A stretch of DNA of 64,000 nucleotides from Rhodocyclaceae bacterium (GTDB lineage: Bacteria > Pseudomonadota > Gammaproteobacteria > Burkholderiales > Rhodocyclaceae), in assembly GCA_008080565.1 (NCBI GenBank), contig VIKE01000021.1, forward strand, positions 34,227 to 98,226. The letters are read 5' to 3'. The position numbers were made by a program, and so were the translations under genes. Position 1 is the stretch's first letter, and the number at the start of each line of letters is the position of its first letter. The notes under the pieces are model-generated. The model did no database searches, was not told the origin of the DNA, and worked only from the letters and a program-made list of their open reading frames with translations. Below are positions 44,933-54,173 of this stretch, piece after piece.

Positions 44933-45879
44933 TGGCTTTCTACCGCGCCGCTCCCTATCAGAAACCAGTCGCCATCGCCCTGTTGCTGGTCATGGCCGCC
45001 CTGCCATTTGTCCTGACCGCCTTCGGTCAGGAGTTCTACATCGGCTTCGCCACGCGCATCCTGATTTTCGCGCTGGCCGCCTCCAGCTTGAATCTGGTAC
45101 TCGGTTTCGGCGGCATGTTCTCGCTCGGCCATGCGGCGTTTTTCGGCATCGGCGCCTATGCGGCAGCGATGTGCCAGCAGGCCGGGATCAACGAGGCGCT
45201 CTTTGCCTTTCCGCTAGCCATGGCCGTCGCCGGGGTTTTCGCGCTGGCCGTCGGGGCCATCAGCCTGCGTACGCGCGGCGTCTATTTCATCATGATCACG
45301 CTGGCCTTTGCCCAGATGGCCTACTACCTGTTCATCTCGGCGCGCAGTTGGGGCGGCGACGACGGTTTGCCGCTGGTTGGCCGGATGACGCTGGCCGGCG
45401 TTTCGCTGGCCGACGACACGCATTTCTATTTTGCGGCTTTTTTCGGGTTGACCGTGGCAATACTGTTTCTCGGCCGGCTGGCCGATGCCCGCTTCGGCCG
45501 GGTCATCCAGGCCATTCGCGAAAACGAAACGCGCATGGAGGCGCTCGGCTACCCGGTTTTCCGCTATCGCCTGATCTGCTTCGCGCTTGGCGGCGCCCTG
45601 GCCGGACTGGCCGGCGCCCTGCTCGCCAACCTGACCGGGCTGGCCAGCCCCAACCTGCTGGTGTGGACGCAGTCCGGCACACTGCTCGTCATGGTCATCA
45701 TCGGCGGCGTCGGCTACCTGTATGGCGGTGCGGTTGGCGCGCTGATCCTGCTCTGCCTGGAGGAAGTGCTGGTCGGCTTCACGCCACACTGGCACATCGC
45801 CCTCGGCCTGATCCTGCTCGGCGTCGTACTCTTCGCGCCGAAAGGCGTCGCCGCCTTGTTCGGGAAAAAACATGGCTGA
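44932..45879 (+). CDS. livM: Branched-chain amino acid-type ABC permease LivM
   Basis: The 315-residue permease has about ten helices and family motifs LNLVLGFGGMFSLGHAAFFGIGAYA (residues about 57-81), IRENETRMEALGY and GGVGYLYGGAVGA. It overlaps livG by eight bases. The segment AAFFGLTVAILFL (near 168) is encoded across a copy of the dispersed repeat yet reads as a normal membrane helix. Confidence 0.92.
   Translation: MAFYRAAPYQKPVAIALLLVMAALPFVLTAFGQEFYIGFATRILIFALAASSLNLVLGFGGMFSLGHAAFFGIGAYAAAMCQQAGINEALFAFPLAMAVAGVFALAVGAISLRTRGVYFIMITLAFAQMAYYLFISARSWGGDDGLPLVGRMTLAGVSLADDTHFYFAAFFGLTVAILFLGRLADARFGRVIQAIRENETRMEALGYPVFRYRLICFALGGALAGLAGALLANLTGLASPNLLVWTQSGTLLVMVIIGGVGYLYGGAVGALILLCLEEVLVGFTPHWHIALGLILLGVVLFAPKGVAALFGKKHG
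45424..45457 (-). repeat. Dispersed A-tract repeat, copy 8 (inside livM)
   Basis: On the minus strand CCACGGTCAACCCG is followed by AAAAAAGCCGCAAAATAGAAA. It is translated on the plus strand within a transmembrane helix (FFGLTVAI). Confidence 0.8.
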
Positions 45880-46627
45880 AGCGCTGCTCGAAGTTCGCCA
45901 GCTATCGCGCCGCTTTGCTGCGGTCGACGCGCTGAAAGGCGTCAATTTCAGCGTCGAAGCCGGCGAAGTCCATGCCCTGATCGGCCCCAACGGTGCCGGC
46001 AAGACAACCTTCATCCATCACGTTTCCGGCGCCCTGCAACCGGATTCGGGCAGCGTGCATTTTGCCGGCCAGGATGTGACCCGACTGGCCATGCACCGGC
46101 GGGTCGCTGCCGGCATGGCGCGTTCGTATCAGATCACCAACGTCTTCCTCGGCCTCTCGGCGCTCGACAACGTCGCGCTGGCCGTTCAGGGGCGACCGGA
46201 TGCCGGCAGCAGTTTCGGCTTATGGAAGCCGGTCCGGCGCGAGGCGGCACTGTTCGACGAAGCGCGTGAATATCTCGTCCAAGTCGGTCTCGAACAGCGC
46301 GTCAACGCCGTTGCCGGCAACCTCGCCCACGGCGAACAACGGGCGCTGGAACTGGCCATGGCGCTGGCCACCAGGCCGAAGATGCTGCTCCTCGACGAGC
46401 CGATGGCCGGCACCGGCCCGGAGGAGTCGGCACGCATGGTCGAACTCATCGAACACCTGGCCCGCCACGTCACCATCCTGCTCGTCGAGCACGACATGGC
46501 CGCCGTCTTCCGGCTGGCCGACCGCATTTCGGTGCTGGTCAACGGCCAGCTGATCTGCACCGGCGAGCCGGAAGCGGTGCGCGCCAACCCGGAAGTCCGC
46601 CGCGCCTATCTCGGAGACGATCTGTGA
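45872..46627 (+). CDS. livG: Branched-chain amino acid-type ABC ATPase LivG
   Basis: The 251-residue ABC ATPase has Walker A GPNGAGKTT (near residue 38), a LivG-type Q-loop region (RSYQITNVFLGLSALDNV), the signature region NLAHGEQRALELAMAL and Walker B LLLDEPMAG. The signature reads AHGEQ rather than canonical SGGQ, as is common in LivG. It overlaps livM and livF by eight and four bases. Confidence 0.92.
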   Translation: MAEALLEVRQLSRRFAAVDALKGVNFSVEAGEVHALIGPNGAGKTTFIHHVSGALQPDSGSVHFAGQDVTRLAMHRRVAAGMARSYQITNVFLGLSALDNVALAVQGRPDAGSSFGLWKPVRREAALFDEAREYLVQVGLEQRVNAVAGNLAHGEQRALELAMALATRPKMLLLDEPMAGTGPEESARMVELIEHLARHVTILLVEHDMAAVFRLADRISVLVNGQLICTGEPEAVRANPEVRRAYLGDDL

Positions 46628-47334
46628 GCGCCTTGCTTGAAATCAGTGGCCTCGAAGTCGCTTACGGCCCAAGCCAGGTGCTGTTCGGCCTCGACCTGAG
46701 CATGAACGAAAGCGAAGCGGCGACGCTGCTCGGCCGCAACGGCATGGGCAAGACGACGACCCTGCGCGCCATCTGCGGTCTGCAGGCGATCAAGGCAGGG
46801 ACGATCCGCTTTGCCGGCGAACGCATCGATGGCCAGCGCCCCGACCGCATCGGCCGAGCCGGCATTGCGCTGGTGCCGGAAGGGCGTCAGTGTTTCCCGA
46901 ATCTCACGGTCGACGAGCATTTGGTGGCATTTTTCGCCAACCGGCGCGGCGTCGGCGAGCCATGGACACCGGCCCGGGTTTACGACCTCTTCCCGCGCCT
47001 GCTCGAACGTTCGAAAAACCTCGGCAACCAGCTTTCCGGCGGCGAACAGCAGATGCTGGCCATCGGCCGGGCGCTGGTTACCAACCCGCACCTGCTCATT
47101 CTCGACGAAGCGACCGAAGGGCTGGCCCCGCTGATCCGCGAGGAAATCTGGGCCTGCCTGTCCCGGCTACGGGCCGATGGGCAAAGCATTCTGGTCGTCG
47201 ACAAATATGTCGAGAAACTGATCAGGCTGGCCGACCGCCACACCATTATCGAGCGCGGGCAGGTCGTCTGGCACGGCACATCGGCCGAACTGGACGCCGA
47301 CCATGGCATCTGGCACCGCTATCTCGGGATCTAG
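46624..47334 (+). CDS. livF: Branched-chain amino acid-type ABC ATPase LivF
   Basis: The 236-residue ABC ATPase has Walker A GRNGMGKTT (near residue 36), signature QLSGGEQQMLAIGRAL and Walker B LLILDEATEGLAP. It completes the Liv transporter. Its TAG stop shares the palindrome CTAG (47331-47334) with the stop codon of the convergent GGDEF-EAL gene, a tail-to-tail overlap of four bases. Confidence 0.92.
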   Translation: MSALLEISGLEVAYGPSQVLFGLDLSMNESEAATLLGRNGMGKTTTLRAICGLQAIKAGTIRFAGERIDGQRPDRIGRAGIALVPEGRQCFPNLTVDEHLVAFFANRRGVGEPWTPARVYDLFPRLLERSKNLGNQLSGGEQQMLAIGRALVTNPHLLILDEATEGLAPLIREEIWACLSRLRADGQSILVVDKYVEKLIRLADRHTIIERGQVVWHGTSAELDADHGIWHRYLGI

Positions 47335-49538
47335 ATCACCCAGTCGTCGCACACTTCGAGCTGCTCTCCGGACAATCCCTCCAAAGCCGCATCAAAGTCG
47401 GCGAAGGACATCGGTTTACCGAACAGGTAACCCTGAAACTGGCAGCAGCCGTGTTCAACCAGATAGTCGTGCTGAACGCTGGCCTCGACACCTTCAGCCA
47501 CCACCCCAAGGCGCAGCGTATTGCCCATGGCGATGATCGCCCGGACGATGGCCGCTGCATCGGCGCTGTGCGTGATATCGCTGATGAAGGATCGATCGAC
47601 CTTGAGTTGTTCGAAGGGATATCGCTTCAGGTAAGCCAGCGAGGCGTAGCCAGTACCGAAATCGTCTAGTGAAAAGCGTACGCCCGTTGCCCGCAGGGCC
47701 TGCATTTTGGCCACCGTATCTTCAACATTGTCGAGCAGCAGGCTTTCCGTCAGTTCCAGTTTGAGCAGGCACGGATTTGCGCCATGGCGGTTCAGCGCGT
47801 CACAAACCTGCATGACAAATTCGGCCTGACGAAACTGCCGGGCACTGACGTTGACCGCCATCGACAGACTACTCGTCCGCGGATCATTGGCCCAGCGGCG
47901 CAAACCGGCACACGCCGTGTCGAGAACCCATAGTCCGACTTCGACGATCAGCCCGGTCTCCTCAGCGAGGGGGATGAAATCTCCCGGCAGCACCATCGGT
48001 TGGCCGGGCGGTTGCCAGCGCAGCAGGGCTTCGGCGCCGATCAGCCGGCGTTGGGCATCGACCTGTGGCTGAACATGCAGCAGCAGCTCCCCCCGCGCCA
48101 GCGCCCGCCGCAAACCAGCCTCCAGCGCAGCCCGTTCATCAAGTGCCGTCTGCATCGCGTTGTCAAAGAATCGTATGGTGTTCCGCCCGGCATCCTTGGC
48201 CTTGTAGAGGGCAATATCGGATTGCTTGAGCAGCACCTCGGTCGATTTTTCCTGGCCCAGGAAGAGGCTGATGCCAATGCTGGCCGTGCGCACATATTCG
48301 GTATCCTCGCCCAGAAAATAGGGCCTGCCGAGCTCAGCACGAATTTTCTCGGCGACCATTTCGGCCTGGATGCCGGCACTTTCCGGATCGCTGCCCAACT
48401 CTTCGAGCATCACGACAAATTCGTCTCCGCCCTGACGGGCAGCCGTATCTCCCTCGCGGATGCAGTTGCCCAGACGCATCGCCACCTCGACCAGCAGGTG
48501 GTCGCCAACGTCGTGACCGAGCGTATCGTTCAGGGTCTTGAAATGATCGATGTCGATGATCAGCAAAGCGCCGTATTTGCCGCTCCGCTTGCCGGCAGCA
48601 CTGGCCTTGTTGATGCGGTTGAGCAGCAAACGGCGATTGGGCAGCCCGGTCAACGGATCGTAGAAAGCCAGGTTATGGATTTCCGATTCCGCCACTTTGA
48701 GATTGCTGATGTCGGAAAACGTGCTGACGTAATGGGTGATCTCGCCACGGGCATCACGCACGCCATTGATGGTTAGCCATTCGGGATAAATTTCGCCATT
48801 TTTGCGACGATTCCAGATTTCGCCCTGCCAATGCCCTTCCTGCGCAAGCGCCTCCCACATGTCTTGATAGAAAGCATTTTCCTGGCGCCCGGACTTGAGC
48901 AACTTGGGGGTCTGCCCGACCGCCTCGTCAGCAGAATAGCCGGTCAGTTGGGTAAATGCAGCATTGACCTGAAGGATGCGCTGGCTGGCATCGGTGACCA
49001 GAATCGCAGCCTGTGATTCGAAGGCAATCGCTGCGATACGCAAGTCCTGCTCGAGCTTTCGCCGAACTGAAATATCCGCGGCAATGCCGAGATAACCCTG
49101 CACGCGTCCCTGCGTATCGTGCAAGACACTGACCGCGAGGCTCACCGGCAGCCGCGAGCCATCCTTGCGAACCATTGTCCAGTCTGCATCGTATTGCGCC
49201 TTGATTCCCAGGCTGGCAATGAATACGTCAAATCCGGCCGCCACCGGTCGCTGCAATTCGGCCGCCAGGGCCTCGGCCCGACTGGTCACTTCATCGGCCA
49301 GATGGAAGATCATCGGGGTCGTCCGATACACCACCTCGTCCCAGGTGTAGCCAAGCAGTTTCTGGGCGGCCCTGTTGAAATAGACGATCAGCCCATCAGG
49401 ATCGGTCAGGATGATTGCACGGCCGGCATTTTCAAAGATCGCATGCTGAATCGCGCACAGCCCGATTGAACGAACAGGAGCTTCCGGAGCGCCTTCGCTC
49501 AAACAGCATGGATGCTCAACAAGATGGCCAGACGTCAT
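47331..49538 (-). CDS. PAS-PAS-GGDEF-EAL diguanylate cyclase/phosphodiesterase
   Basis: The 735-residue soluble protein has two PAS domains (about 25-150, ILTDPDGLIVYFNRAAQKLLGY; about 160-280, ILVTDASQRILQVNAAFTQLTGY), a GGDEF domain with intact RQGGDEF (near 370) and an EAL domain with GAEALLRW, LELTESLLLDN and LDDFGTGYASL. Both catalytic motifs look complete, so it could make or degrade c-di-GMP depending on PAS signals. The ATG at 49538 is used; a TTG further upstream adds six residues. A PilZ effector lies 200 bp upstream. Confidence 0.9.
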   Translation of the reverse strand: MTSGHLVEHPCCLSEGAPEAPVRSIGLCAIQHAIFENAGRAIILTDPDGLIVYFNRAAQKLLGYTWDEVVYRTTPMIFHLADEVTSRAEALAAELQRPVAAGFDVFIASLGIKAQYDADWTMVRKDGSRLPVSLAVSVLHDTQGRVQGYLGIAADISVRRKLEQDLRIAAIAFESQAAILVTDASQRILQVNAAFTQLTGYSADEAVGQTPKLLKSGRQENAFYQDMWEALAQEGHWQGEIWNRRKNGEIYPEWLTINGVRDARGEITHYVSTFSDISNLKVAESEIHNLAFYDPLTGLPNRRLLLNRINKASAAGKRSGKYGALLIIDIDHFKTLNDTLGHDVGDHLLVEVAMRLGNCIREGDTAARQGGDEFVVMLEELGSDPESAGIQAEMVAEKIRAELGRPYFLGEDTEYVRTASIGISLFLGQEKSTEVLLKQSDIALYKAKDAGRNTIRFFDNAMQTALDERAALEAGLRRALARGELLLHVQPQVDAQRRLIGAEALLRWQPPGQPMVLPGDFIPLAEETGLIVEVGLWVLDTACAGLRRWANDPRTSSLSMAVNVSARQFRQAEFVMQVCDALNRHGANPCLLKLELTESLLLDNVEDTVAKMQALRATGVRFSLDDFGTGYASLAYLKRYPFEQLKVDRSFISDITHSADAAAIVRAIIAMGNTLRLGVVAEGVEASVQHDYLVEHGCCQFQGYLFGKPMSFADFDAALEGLSGEQLEVCDDWVI

Positions 49539-49581
49539 GAGACTCAAGCTTGCCAAAGGGCGGGTCCATCCTGCACGGCGC

Positions 49582-49608
49582 CGAACAACGGTAATAACGT
49601 CGTTCGGC
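49582..49608. other. Imperfect hairpin in the gap upstream of the GGDEF-EAL gene
   Basis: CCGAACAACG and CGTCGTTCGG can pair around a GTAATAA loop with one mismatch. It lies in the 200-bp gap 49539-49739 between the GGDEF-EAL and PilZ genes. No T-run follows. It could be leader RNA structure for the GGDEF-EAL gene. Nothing else was recognised in this gap. Confidence 0.3.
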
Positions 49609-49739
49609 CATGGATCCTCCCAGAACCATGTTACCCCCGTGAATTGGTTTGAATGATCGGGGGCTCCGAAACGGATTATGGCGAATGTCTGCGTTATTCA
49701 GCAAGCGCTAATATTGAAGCGCCTCGATCACCGCCGAAG

Positions 49740-50102
49740 TCAATCGTGCGTCAGAAGGGAGAATTCCCGCTCCGCCATATCTTCATCACCCAGATTGAGC
49801 TCGACCAGCCGCCGCAGATGGGTAACGCTGTCGAGGTCGATGTCACGACACGCCAGGCCGTAGTAATTGGCCATGTGATAGACGATGGTGGCGTCCATGC
49901 GGATGCTTGACCCGGAATGGTCGAGGCGGATTTTCAGGGTGCAGTTGGTGCCAACCGTAATGAAGACGTTGGCATTGGGATGGATCAGCGCGCCTTTGAG
50001 CGAGAGATCGAGCACCTCGACGACGTATTCGCCATCGGGCAAGAAAAGGCTGGCCTCGGCCTGGAAGGGAATGCGGGAAAACTTGCGGCGATTACTTTCC
50101 AT
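49740..50102 (-). CDS. PilZ domain protein
   Basis: The 120-residue single PilZ domain has both c-di-GMP-binding motifs: RRKFSRIPF (residues about 5-13) and DLSLKGA (about 32-38). Such proteins are c-di-GMP effectors. It lies 14 bases downstream of queE at the end of the tol-pal-queE run, and the GGDEF-EAL protein follows it. The partner output is unknown. Confidence 0.9.
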   Translation of the reverse strand: MESNRRKFSRIPFQAEASLFLPDGEYVVEVLDLSLKGALIHPNANVFITVGTNCTLKIRLDHSGSSIRMDATIVYHMANYYGLACRDIDLDSVTHLRRLVELNLGDEDMAEREFSLLTHD

Positions 50103-50116
50103 GACCGTCTCCTCCT

Positions 50117-50755
50117 TTATTTTCCCTTCATGTTACCCCAAAGCAGCTTGTGCAACTGCAGCTGGAAGCGCACGTTGAGGCCATCTTCGAGGATCCAGTC
50201 GGCCAGTGACTGGGGCTCGATGAGTCCGCCGGCCGGCGACAAAAGCACCGGACAGAGGCGATCAAGCTGTCTTTCGCGCAGGACATCGCGAGCCCATTCG
50301 TAGTCGCTGCGCGAGGCGATGACGATCTTGATCTCGTCGCGCGGGTTGAGCACATCCAGGTTGCTCCACATGTTCCGGGCCAACTCGCCGGAATCCGGCG
50401 CCTTGAGGTCCATGATCCGCGCCACGCGCGGGTCGACGCCTGCGACATCGAGCGCCCCGGAGGTTTCCAGCGAGACGTCGTAGCCGGCGTCGCAGAGCGC
50501 CGTGAGCAGCGGCAGGCAGTCTTTCTGCGCCAGCGGCTCGCCGCCGGTGACGCAGATCTGGCGGGCCGGGTACTTGCCGACTTCAACCAGCACGGATTCG
50601 ATTGTCGCCGGTTCGCCGCCGGTAAAACTGTAGGTCGTATCGCACCAGGTGCAACGCAGGGGACAGCCGGTCAGGCGGACGAATACGGTCGGCAGGCCGG
50701 CGCGCGACGCCTCTCCCTGCAGGGAGTAGAAAATTTCGGTGAGACGCAAAGCCAA
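50117..50755 (-). CDS. queE: 7-carboxy-7-deazaguanine synthase QueE
   Basis: The 212-residue radical-SAM enzyme opens with LTEIFYSLQGEASRAGLPTV and has the iron-sulfur motif CPLRCTWCD (Cys-x3-Cys-x2-Cys, near residues 31-38) and VTGGEPLAQ. It makes the deazapurine precursor of queuosine, upstream of QueC. It starts directly after cpoB, the usual tol-pal-cpoB-queE order of betaproteobacteria. Confidence 0.94.
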   Translation of the reverse strand: MALRLTEIFYSLQGEASRAGLPTVFVRLTGCPLRCTWCDTTYSFTGGEPATIESVLVEVGKYPARQICVTGGEPLAQKDCLPLLTALCDAGYDVSLETSGALDVAGVDPRVARIMDLKAPDSGELARNMWSNLDVLNPRDEIKIVIASRSDYEWARDVLRERQLDRLCPVLLSPAGGLIEPQSLADWILEDGLNVRFQLQLHKLLWGNMKGK

Positions 50756-51496
50756 TTACTTCTTCTTCAGGCGATCGCGTGCCGCATCGGCAGCCGGGGT
50801 ACCCGGGTATTTGGTAATGACTGTTTCCAGCGAGCGTTTGACGCCCGTCGGGTTGCCCATTTCCTGCTGGCAGGTGGCGATGGCCAGCCAGGCATCGGGC
50901 GCCTTGGGGCTGTCGGCGTACTTGGTGGTGACCACGCTCTGCGCCTCGATGGCGCGCTTGCAGTCACGCTGGGCGTACCAGGCGTTGCCAAGCCAGTACT
51001 GAGCATTGGGAGCCAGCGAACTGGCCGGATATTTCTGCACGTAGGCTGCGAAACCGGCGGCGGCCTCCTTGTACTTGCCGGCCTTGAACTGGTTCAGAGC
51101 GGCTTCGTAGTCCTGACTTTCCTTGGCCGGGTCGGTGGCCGGTTTGGAATTTGGCGCGTTTTCCGGGTTGACCGTGGCATTCGCACTGTCGGTCGTTTCA
51201 AACTTGCGCAGGCGGGTATCGAGATCGAGATAGAAGTCCTGCTGGCGCTTCTTGGCTGTTTCAAGCTCATAGTTGAGCGTTTCGATCTGGCCGCGCAGGC
51301 GGGCAATTTCGTCGGCCTGGCGCTGGATCTGGCTGGCCAGATCCAGCTGGCCCTTGGCCTGCTGGTCGAATCGCGCCTCGGTCTTGATCCGCAGATCGGC
51401 AACCTGGCGACGCGCTTCTTCGTCGTCAAACACGCCGGCGTGGGCCTGGGCGGCCCCCAGCGCGGCGATAAAAAGGGCGATTCGAACCGGGCGCAT
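50756..51496 (-). CDS. cpoB: Cell division coordinator CpoB (YbgF)
   Basis: The 246-residue periplasmic protein has a signal peptide (MRPVRIALFIAALGAAQAHA), an N-terminal coiled coil (about 35-100), a linker (about 100-125) and TPR repeats (YEAALNQFKAGKYKEAAAGF, then ALNQ..., AWLAIATCQQEMGN). It links PBP1b and Tol-Pal during septation. The linker residues ANATVNPENAPNSKP are encoded by a dispersed-repeat copy, exactly between the coiled coil and the TPR domain. Confidence 0.92.
   Translation of the reverse strand: MRPVRIALFIAALGAAQAHAGVFDDEEARRQVADLRIKTEARFDQQAKGQLDLASQIQRQADEIARLRGQIETLNYELETAKKRQQDFYLDLDTRLRKFETTDSANATVNPENAPNSKPATDPAKESQDYEAALNQFKAGKYKEAAAGFAAYVQKYPASSLAPNAQYWLGNAWYAQRDCKRAIEAQSVVTTKYADSPKAPDAWLAIATCQQEMGNPTGVKRSLETVITKYPGTPAADAARDRLKKK
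51141..51177 (-). repeat. Dispersed A-tract repeat, copy 9 (inside cpoB linker)
   Basis: On the minus strand CCACGGTCAACCCGG is followed by AAAACGCGCCAAATTCCAAA. It encodes ATVNPENAPNSK in the interdomain linker. Confidence 0.85.
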
Positions 51497-51501
51497 GATG
51501 C

Positions 51502-52047
51502 TTAGAACTCGCCGCGACCGTCAGCACCCTTGTACAGGATGTCGGCACGACGGTTTTGCGACCAGGCAGCTTCGTCATGACCGGCGTCCTTCGGCTTTTC
51601 TTCGCCGAGGCTGACGGATTCGATCTGGGCTTCCGAGACGCCGAGCAGGGTCAGCGAACGCTTGACGGCTTCAGCCCGCTTCTGGCCGAGCGACAGGTTG
51701 TATTCGCGGCTGCCGCGCTCGTCGGTATTGCCTTGCAGCAGAACCTTGAATCCCTTGTTGGCGCTCAGATACTTGGCGTGCGAGGCGACCAGATCCTTGT
51801 ACTCGTCCTTGACTTCATACTTGTCGAGGTCGAAGTAGATGCTGCGCTGCGACAGCTTGCTCTTCGGATCGGTCAGTTCGCGCGGCAGGCCGTTGGCGTC
51901 AACACCGCCGGCGGTCACCGAGGCAACGCCGGTGGAGGCACCGCTGCGGGACTCGACCGGGGCGCCGGCGGTATCTTCCGGCAGCGGGGTGGTCGAACAA
52001 CCGACGAGGATGGCGGACAGCAGGGCGGGGATAAGCAGTTTTTTCAC
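51502..52047 (-). CDS. pal: Peptidoglycan-associated lipoprotein Pal
   Basis: The 181-residue lipoprotein starts with GTG at 52047 (VKKLLIPALLSAILVGCS; lipobox LVGC), with GGAG ten bases upstream. An upstream in-frame start would extend into tolB and destroy the lipoprotein signal. The OmpA-like domain contains SIYFDLDKYEVKDEY, LLQGNTDERGSREYNLSLGQ and RRADILYKG. It anchors the outer membrane to peptidoglycan and works with TolB. Confidence 0.93.
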   Translation of the reverse strand: MKKLLIPALLSAILVGCSTTPLPEDTAGAPVESRSGASTGVASVTAGGVDANGLPRELTDPKSKLSQRSIYFDLDKYEVKDEYKDLVASHAKYLSANKGFKVLLQGNTDERGSREYNLSLGQKRAEAVKRSLTLLGVSEAQIESVSLGEEKPKDAGHDEAAWSQNRRADILYKGADGRGEF

Positions 52048-52072
52048 AAAGTTCTCCGGATGGATGTGAGGA

Positions 52073-53359
52073 TTATTGATAGTAGGGGCCCCAGGCCGGT
52101 TCGCGAACATCACCTGCGGCGACCGTGAGACGTTGTTTGATCCTGCCATCGCTGGAGACAGCCGATAGTACGCCGCGCCCGCCAACATCAGTGGCGATCA
52201 GGATCATGCGGCTATTCGGGGCGAAACTTGGCGATTCGTCCTTGTTCGAGTCACTCACCACCTGGACCTGGCGACTGGCCAGATCCATCACGGCGAGCTG
52301 GAAGCGGCCTTCACGGCGGCTGATGAATGCGAGGCTCTTGCCGTCCGGCGACGGACGCGGCGAGACGTTGTAGCTACCCTCGAAGGTGACACGACGGACA
52401 TCACCACCGGTGGCTGCCATCTGGTAGACCTGCGGGCTGCCGCCGCGATCGGAGGTGAAATAGATCGTGCCGCCGTCGGCCGAATAGCGTGGCTCGGTGT
52501 CGATACCCGACGACTGGGTCAGGCGCTGCAGGCCGCTGCCATCGGCGCTGACCGAATAGAGCTGCGAGAAGCCATCTTTCGACAAGACGACAGCCAGCTT
52601 GCGACCGTCCGGCGACCAGCCCGGTGCCGAGTTGGAACCCTTGAAATTGGCCACGATCTGGCGCTGGCCGGAAGCCAGCGAATGGACGTAGATGACCGGC
52701 TTTTTCTTCTCGAATGAAACGTAGGCCAGACGACCGCCGTCCGGCGACCAGACCGGGGAAATGATCGGTTCGGTCGAGGTCAGCGCGGTCGCCGCATTCT
52801 GGCCATCCGAATCGGCGATCTGCAGCAGGAACTGGCCGCGCGCCTTGACGACGTAGGCGATGCGCGTCGAGAAGACACCCTTTTCGCCGGTCAGTTTTTC
52901 ATAGATGAAATCGGCGATGCGGTGGCCGGCGGCACGCAGCTGCGCATTGCTGGTGACATAGGCGGCACCGCCCAGCGACACGCCTTTTTGCGTGTCGTAG
53001 AGGCGGAAGCGGGCTTCCATGCGACCGTCGGCGCTGCGCGCAATGCTGCCGGCAGCCAGTGCGTCGGCACCCTTGCTCTTCCAGTCAGCGTGGTTGATCG
53101 GCGCGTTTTCGTCGAAAGCCAGATTGCTGTGATCGATCAGCTTGAACAGCCCGCTGCGCTCGAGATCGGCGCGCACCGTCGAGGTGATGACGCGGGATGC
53201 GGCCGGATCACCCGGAAAATCGATAATCGTCACCGGAATGCGGTTGGCGCCAGCGCCGGTAATCTCGATCGACAGCTGGGCCTGGGCGAATCCCACGGTC
53301 AACAGGAAAAAAGGCAGAAAAATGAAACGGAAAATTAGGGACATTGCATTCATTTTCAT
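52073..53359 (-). CDS. tolB: Tol-Pal system translocation protein TolB
   Basis: The 428-residue periplasmic protein has a signal peptide (FIFLPFFLLTVGFAQAQ), an N-terminal domain and WD40-like beta-propeller repeats (SPDGGRLAYVSFE, SPDGRKLAVVLSKDG, SADGGTIYFTSDRGG, SPDGKSLAFISRREG). It binds Pal and TolA. The N-terminus has three closely spaced ATGs; the first is used. The signal-peptide codons LLTVGFAQ overlap a dispersed-repeat copy (53293-53327). Confidence 0.93.
   Translation of the reverse strand: MKMNAMSLIFRFIFLPFFLLTVGFAQAQLSIEITGAGANRIPVTIIDFPGDPAASRVITSTVRADLERSGLFKLIDHSNLAFDENAPINHADWKSKGADALAAGSIARSADGRMEARFRLYDTQKGVSLGGAAYVTSNAQLRAAGHRIADFIYEKLTGEKGVFSTRIAYVVKARGQFLLQIADSDGQNAATALTSTEPIISPVWSPDGGRLAYVSFEKKKPVIYVHSLASGQRQIVANFKGSNSAPGWSPDGRKLAVVLSKDGFSQLYSVSADGSGLQRLTQSSGIDTEPRYSADGGTIYFTSDRGGSPQVYQMAATGGDVRRVTFEGSYNVSPRPSPDGKSLAFISRREGRFQLAVMDLASRQVQVVSDSNKDESPSFAPNSRMILIATDVGGRGVLSAVSSDGRIKQRLTVAAGDVREPAWGPYYQ
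53293..53327 (+). repeat. Dispersed A-tract repeat, copy 10 (inside tolB signal peptide)
   Basis: CCACGGTCAACAGG is followed by AAAAAAGGCAGAAAAATGAAA. It encodes part of the tolB signal peptide on the opposite strand (FFLLTVG). Confidence 0.75.
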
Positions 53360-53375
53360 AAGGGGTCGCGCGATT

Positions 53376-54173
53376 TTACTCTTCTAACGGCTTGTATTTG
53401 ATTTCCAGTTCCCGCTTGAACTGGGATGGATCATCCGGCTTGGGCAAGGGCGACGATTTGCGGATGGCACGCTCGATTGCAGTATCCAGAGCCGAATTGC
53501 CACTGGAGCGTTTGAGCTTGACCTCAAGAACTTCCCCGGTCGGCAACTGACTGACGTCGAAAACAGCTTCCGGATTGCCCTGAATGGCGGGTGGCAAGAC
53601 GATATTGCCGCGCACCTTGCCGCGAATCTTGCTCGCGTAATCGGCCAGGCCGCGCTTGTTCGACGACGCCCGCTGCTCGGCTTCAGCCGCTGCGGCATTG
53701 GTCATCTGCTGGGTGTTCGGCCGTGGTTTCAGATTTGCCGTTTCCTGAGCCAATTCCTTGCCGAAATCGAACTTGGGTGGCGGTTTGACCTCGGGCTTGG
53801 GTTCAGGTTTTTTCGGCTCCGGCTTGGGTGGTTCCGGTTTGGGCTCGGGCTTTTTCGGTTCCGGCTTCTTTTTTTCTTCCTTGACCACGATTTCCGGCTT
53901 TTTCAGCACCGGCTCGGGCTTCGGCTCGACCTTGGGTATCGGTATTGGCGGCTCCGGCTTCACTTCCGGCTCAGGTGGTGGCGGAGGCGGCGGAACATAT
54001 TGCGCCGGCATTGGCCGCGGTGACCACAACTCGACTTCCATGACCTCCGGTTTGCTGCGCTTCCACTGCACCCCGAAAAACAGGAAGGCGAGCAAGGCCA
54101 CGTGCACCAAAATGGTGAACGCCAGCGCGTACTTCTTGCCGGGCTCTTCGGGTTTGTCGAGGATCATGTCCAC
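53376..54173 (-). CDS. tolA: Tol-Pal energy-transducing protein TolA
   Basis: The 265-residue protein has one N-terminal membrane helix (about 15-36), a long Pro/Lys/Glu repeat region (about 50-140, with KPEPKKPEPKPEPPKPEPKK) and a C-terminal TonB/TolA domain (VFDVSQLPTGEVLEVKLKRSS to ELEIKYKPLEE). The Pro-Lys spacer is TonB-like rather than the Ala-rich helix of E. coli TolA. It spans the periplasm and transmits proton-motive force from TolQR. It abuts tolR. Confidence 0.92.
   Translation of the reverse strand: MDMILDKPEEPGKKYALAFTILVHVALLAFLFFGVQWKRSKPEVMEVELWSPRPMPAQYVPPPPPPPEPEVKPEPPIPIPKVEPKPEPVLKKPEIVVKEEKKKPEPKKPEPKPEPPKPEPKKPEPKPEVKPPPKFDFGKELAQETANLKPRPNTQQMTNAAAAEAEQRASSNKRGLADYASKIRGKVRGNIVLPPAIQGNPEAVFDVSQLPTGEVLEVKLKRSSGNSALDTAIERAIRKSSPLPKPDDPSQFKRELEIKYKPLEE

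Noticed and set aside
46905..46935. CTCACGGTCGACGAGC in livF as a repeat copy
   Set aside because: Only the first half of the core matches and the first A-tract is absent.
53776..53990. Tandem repeat array in the plus strand
   Set aside because: It is the Pro-Lys-Glu spacer of TolA, a normal low-complexity coding region.
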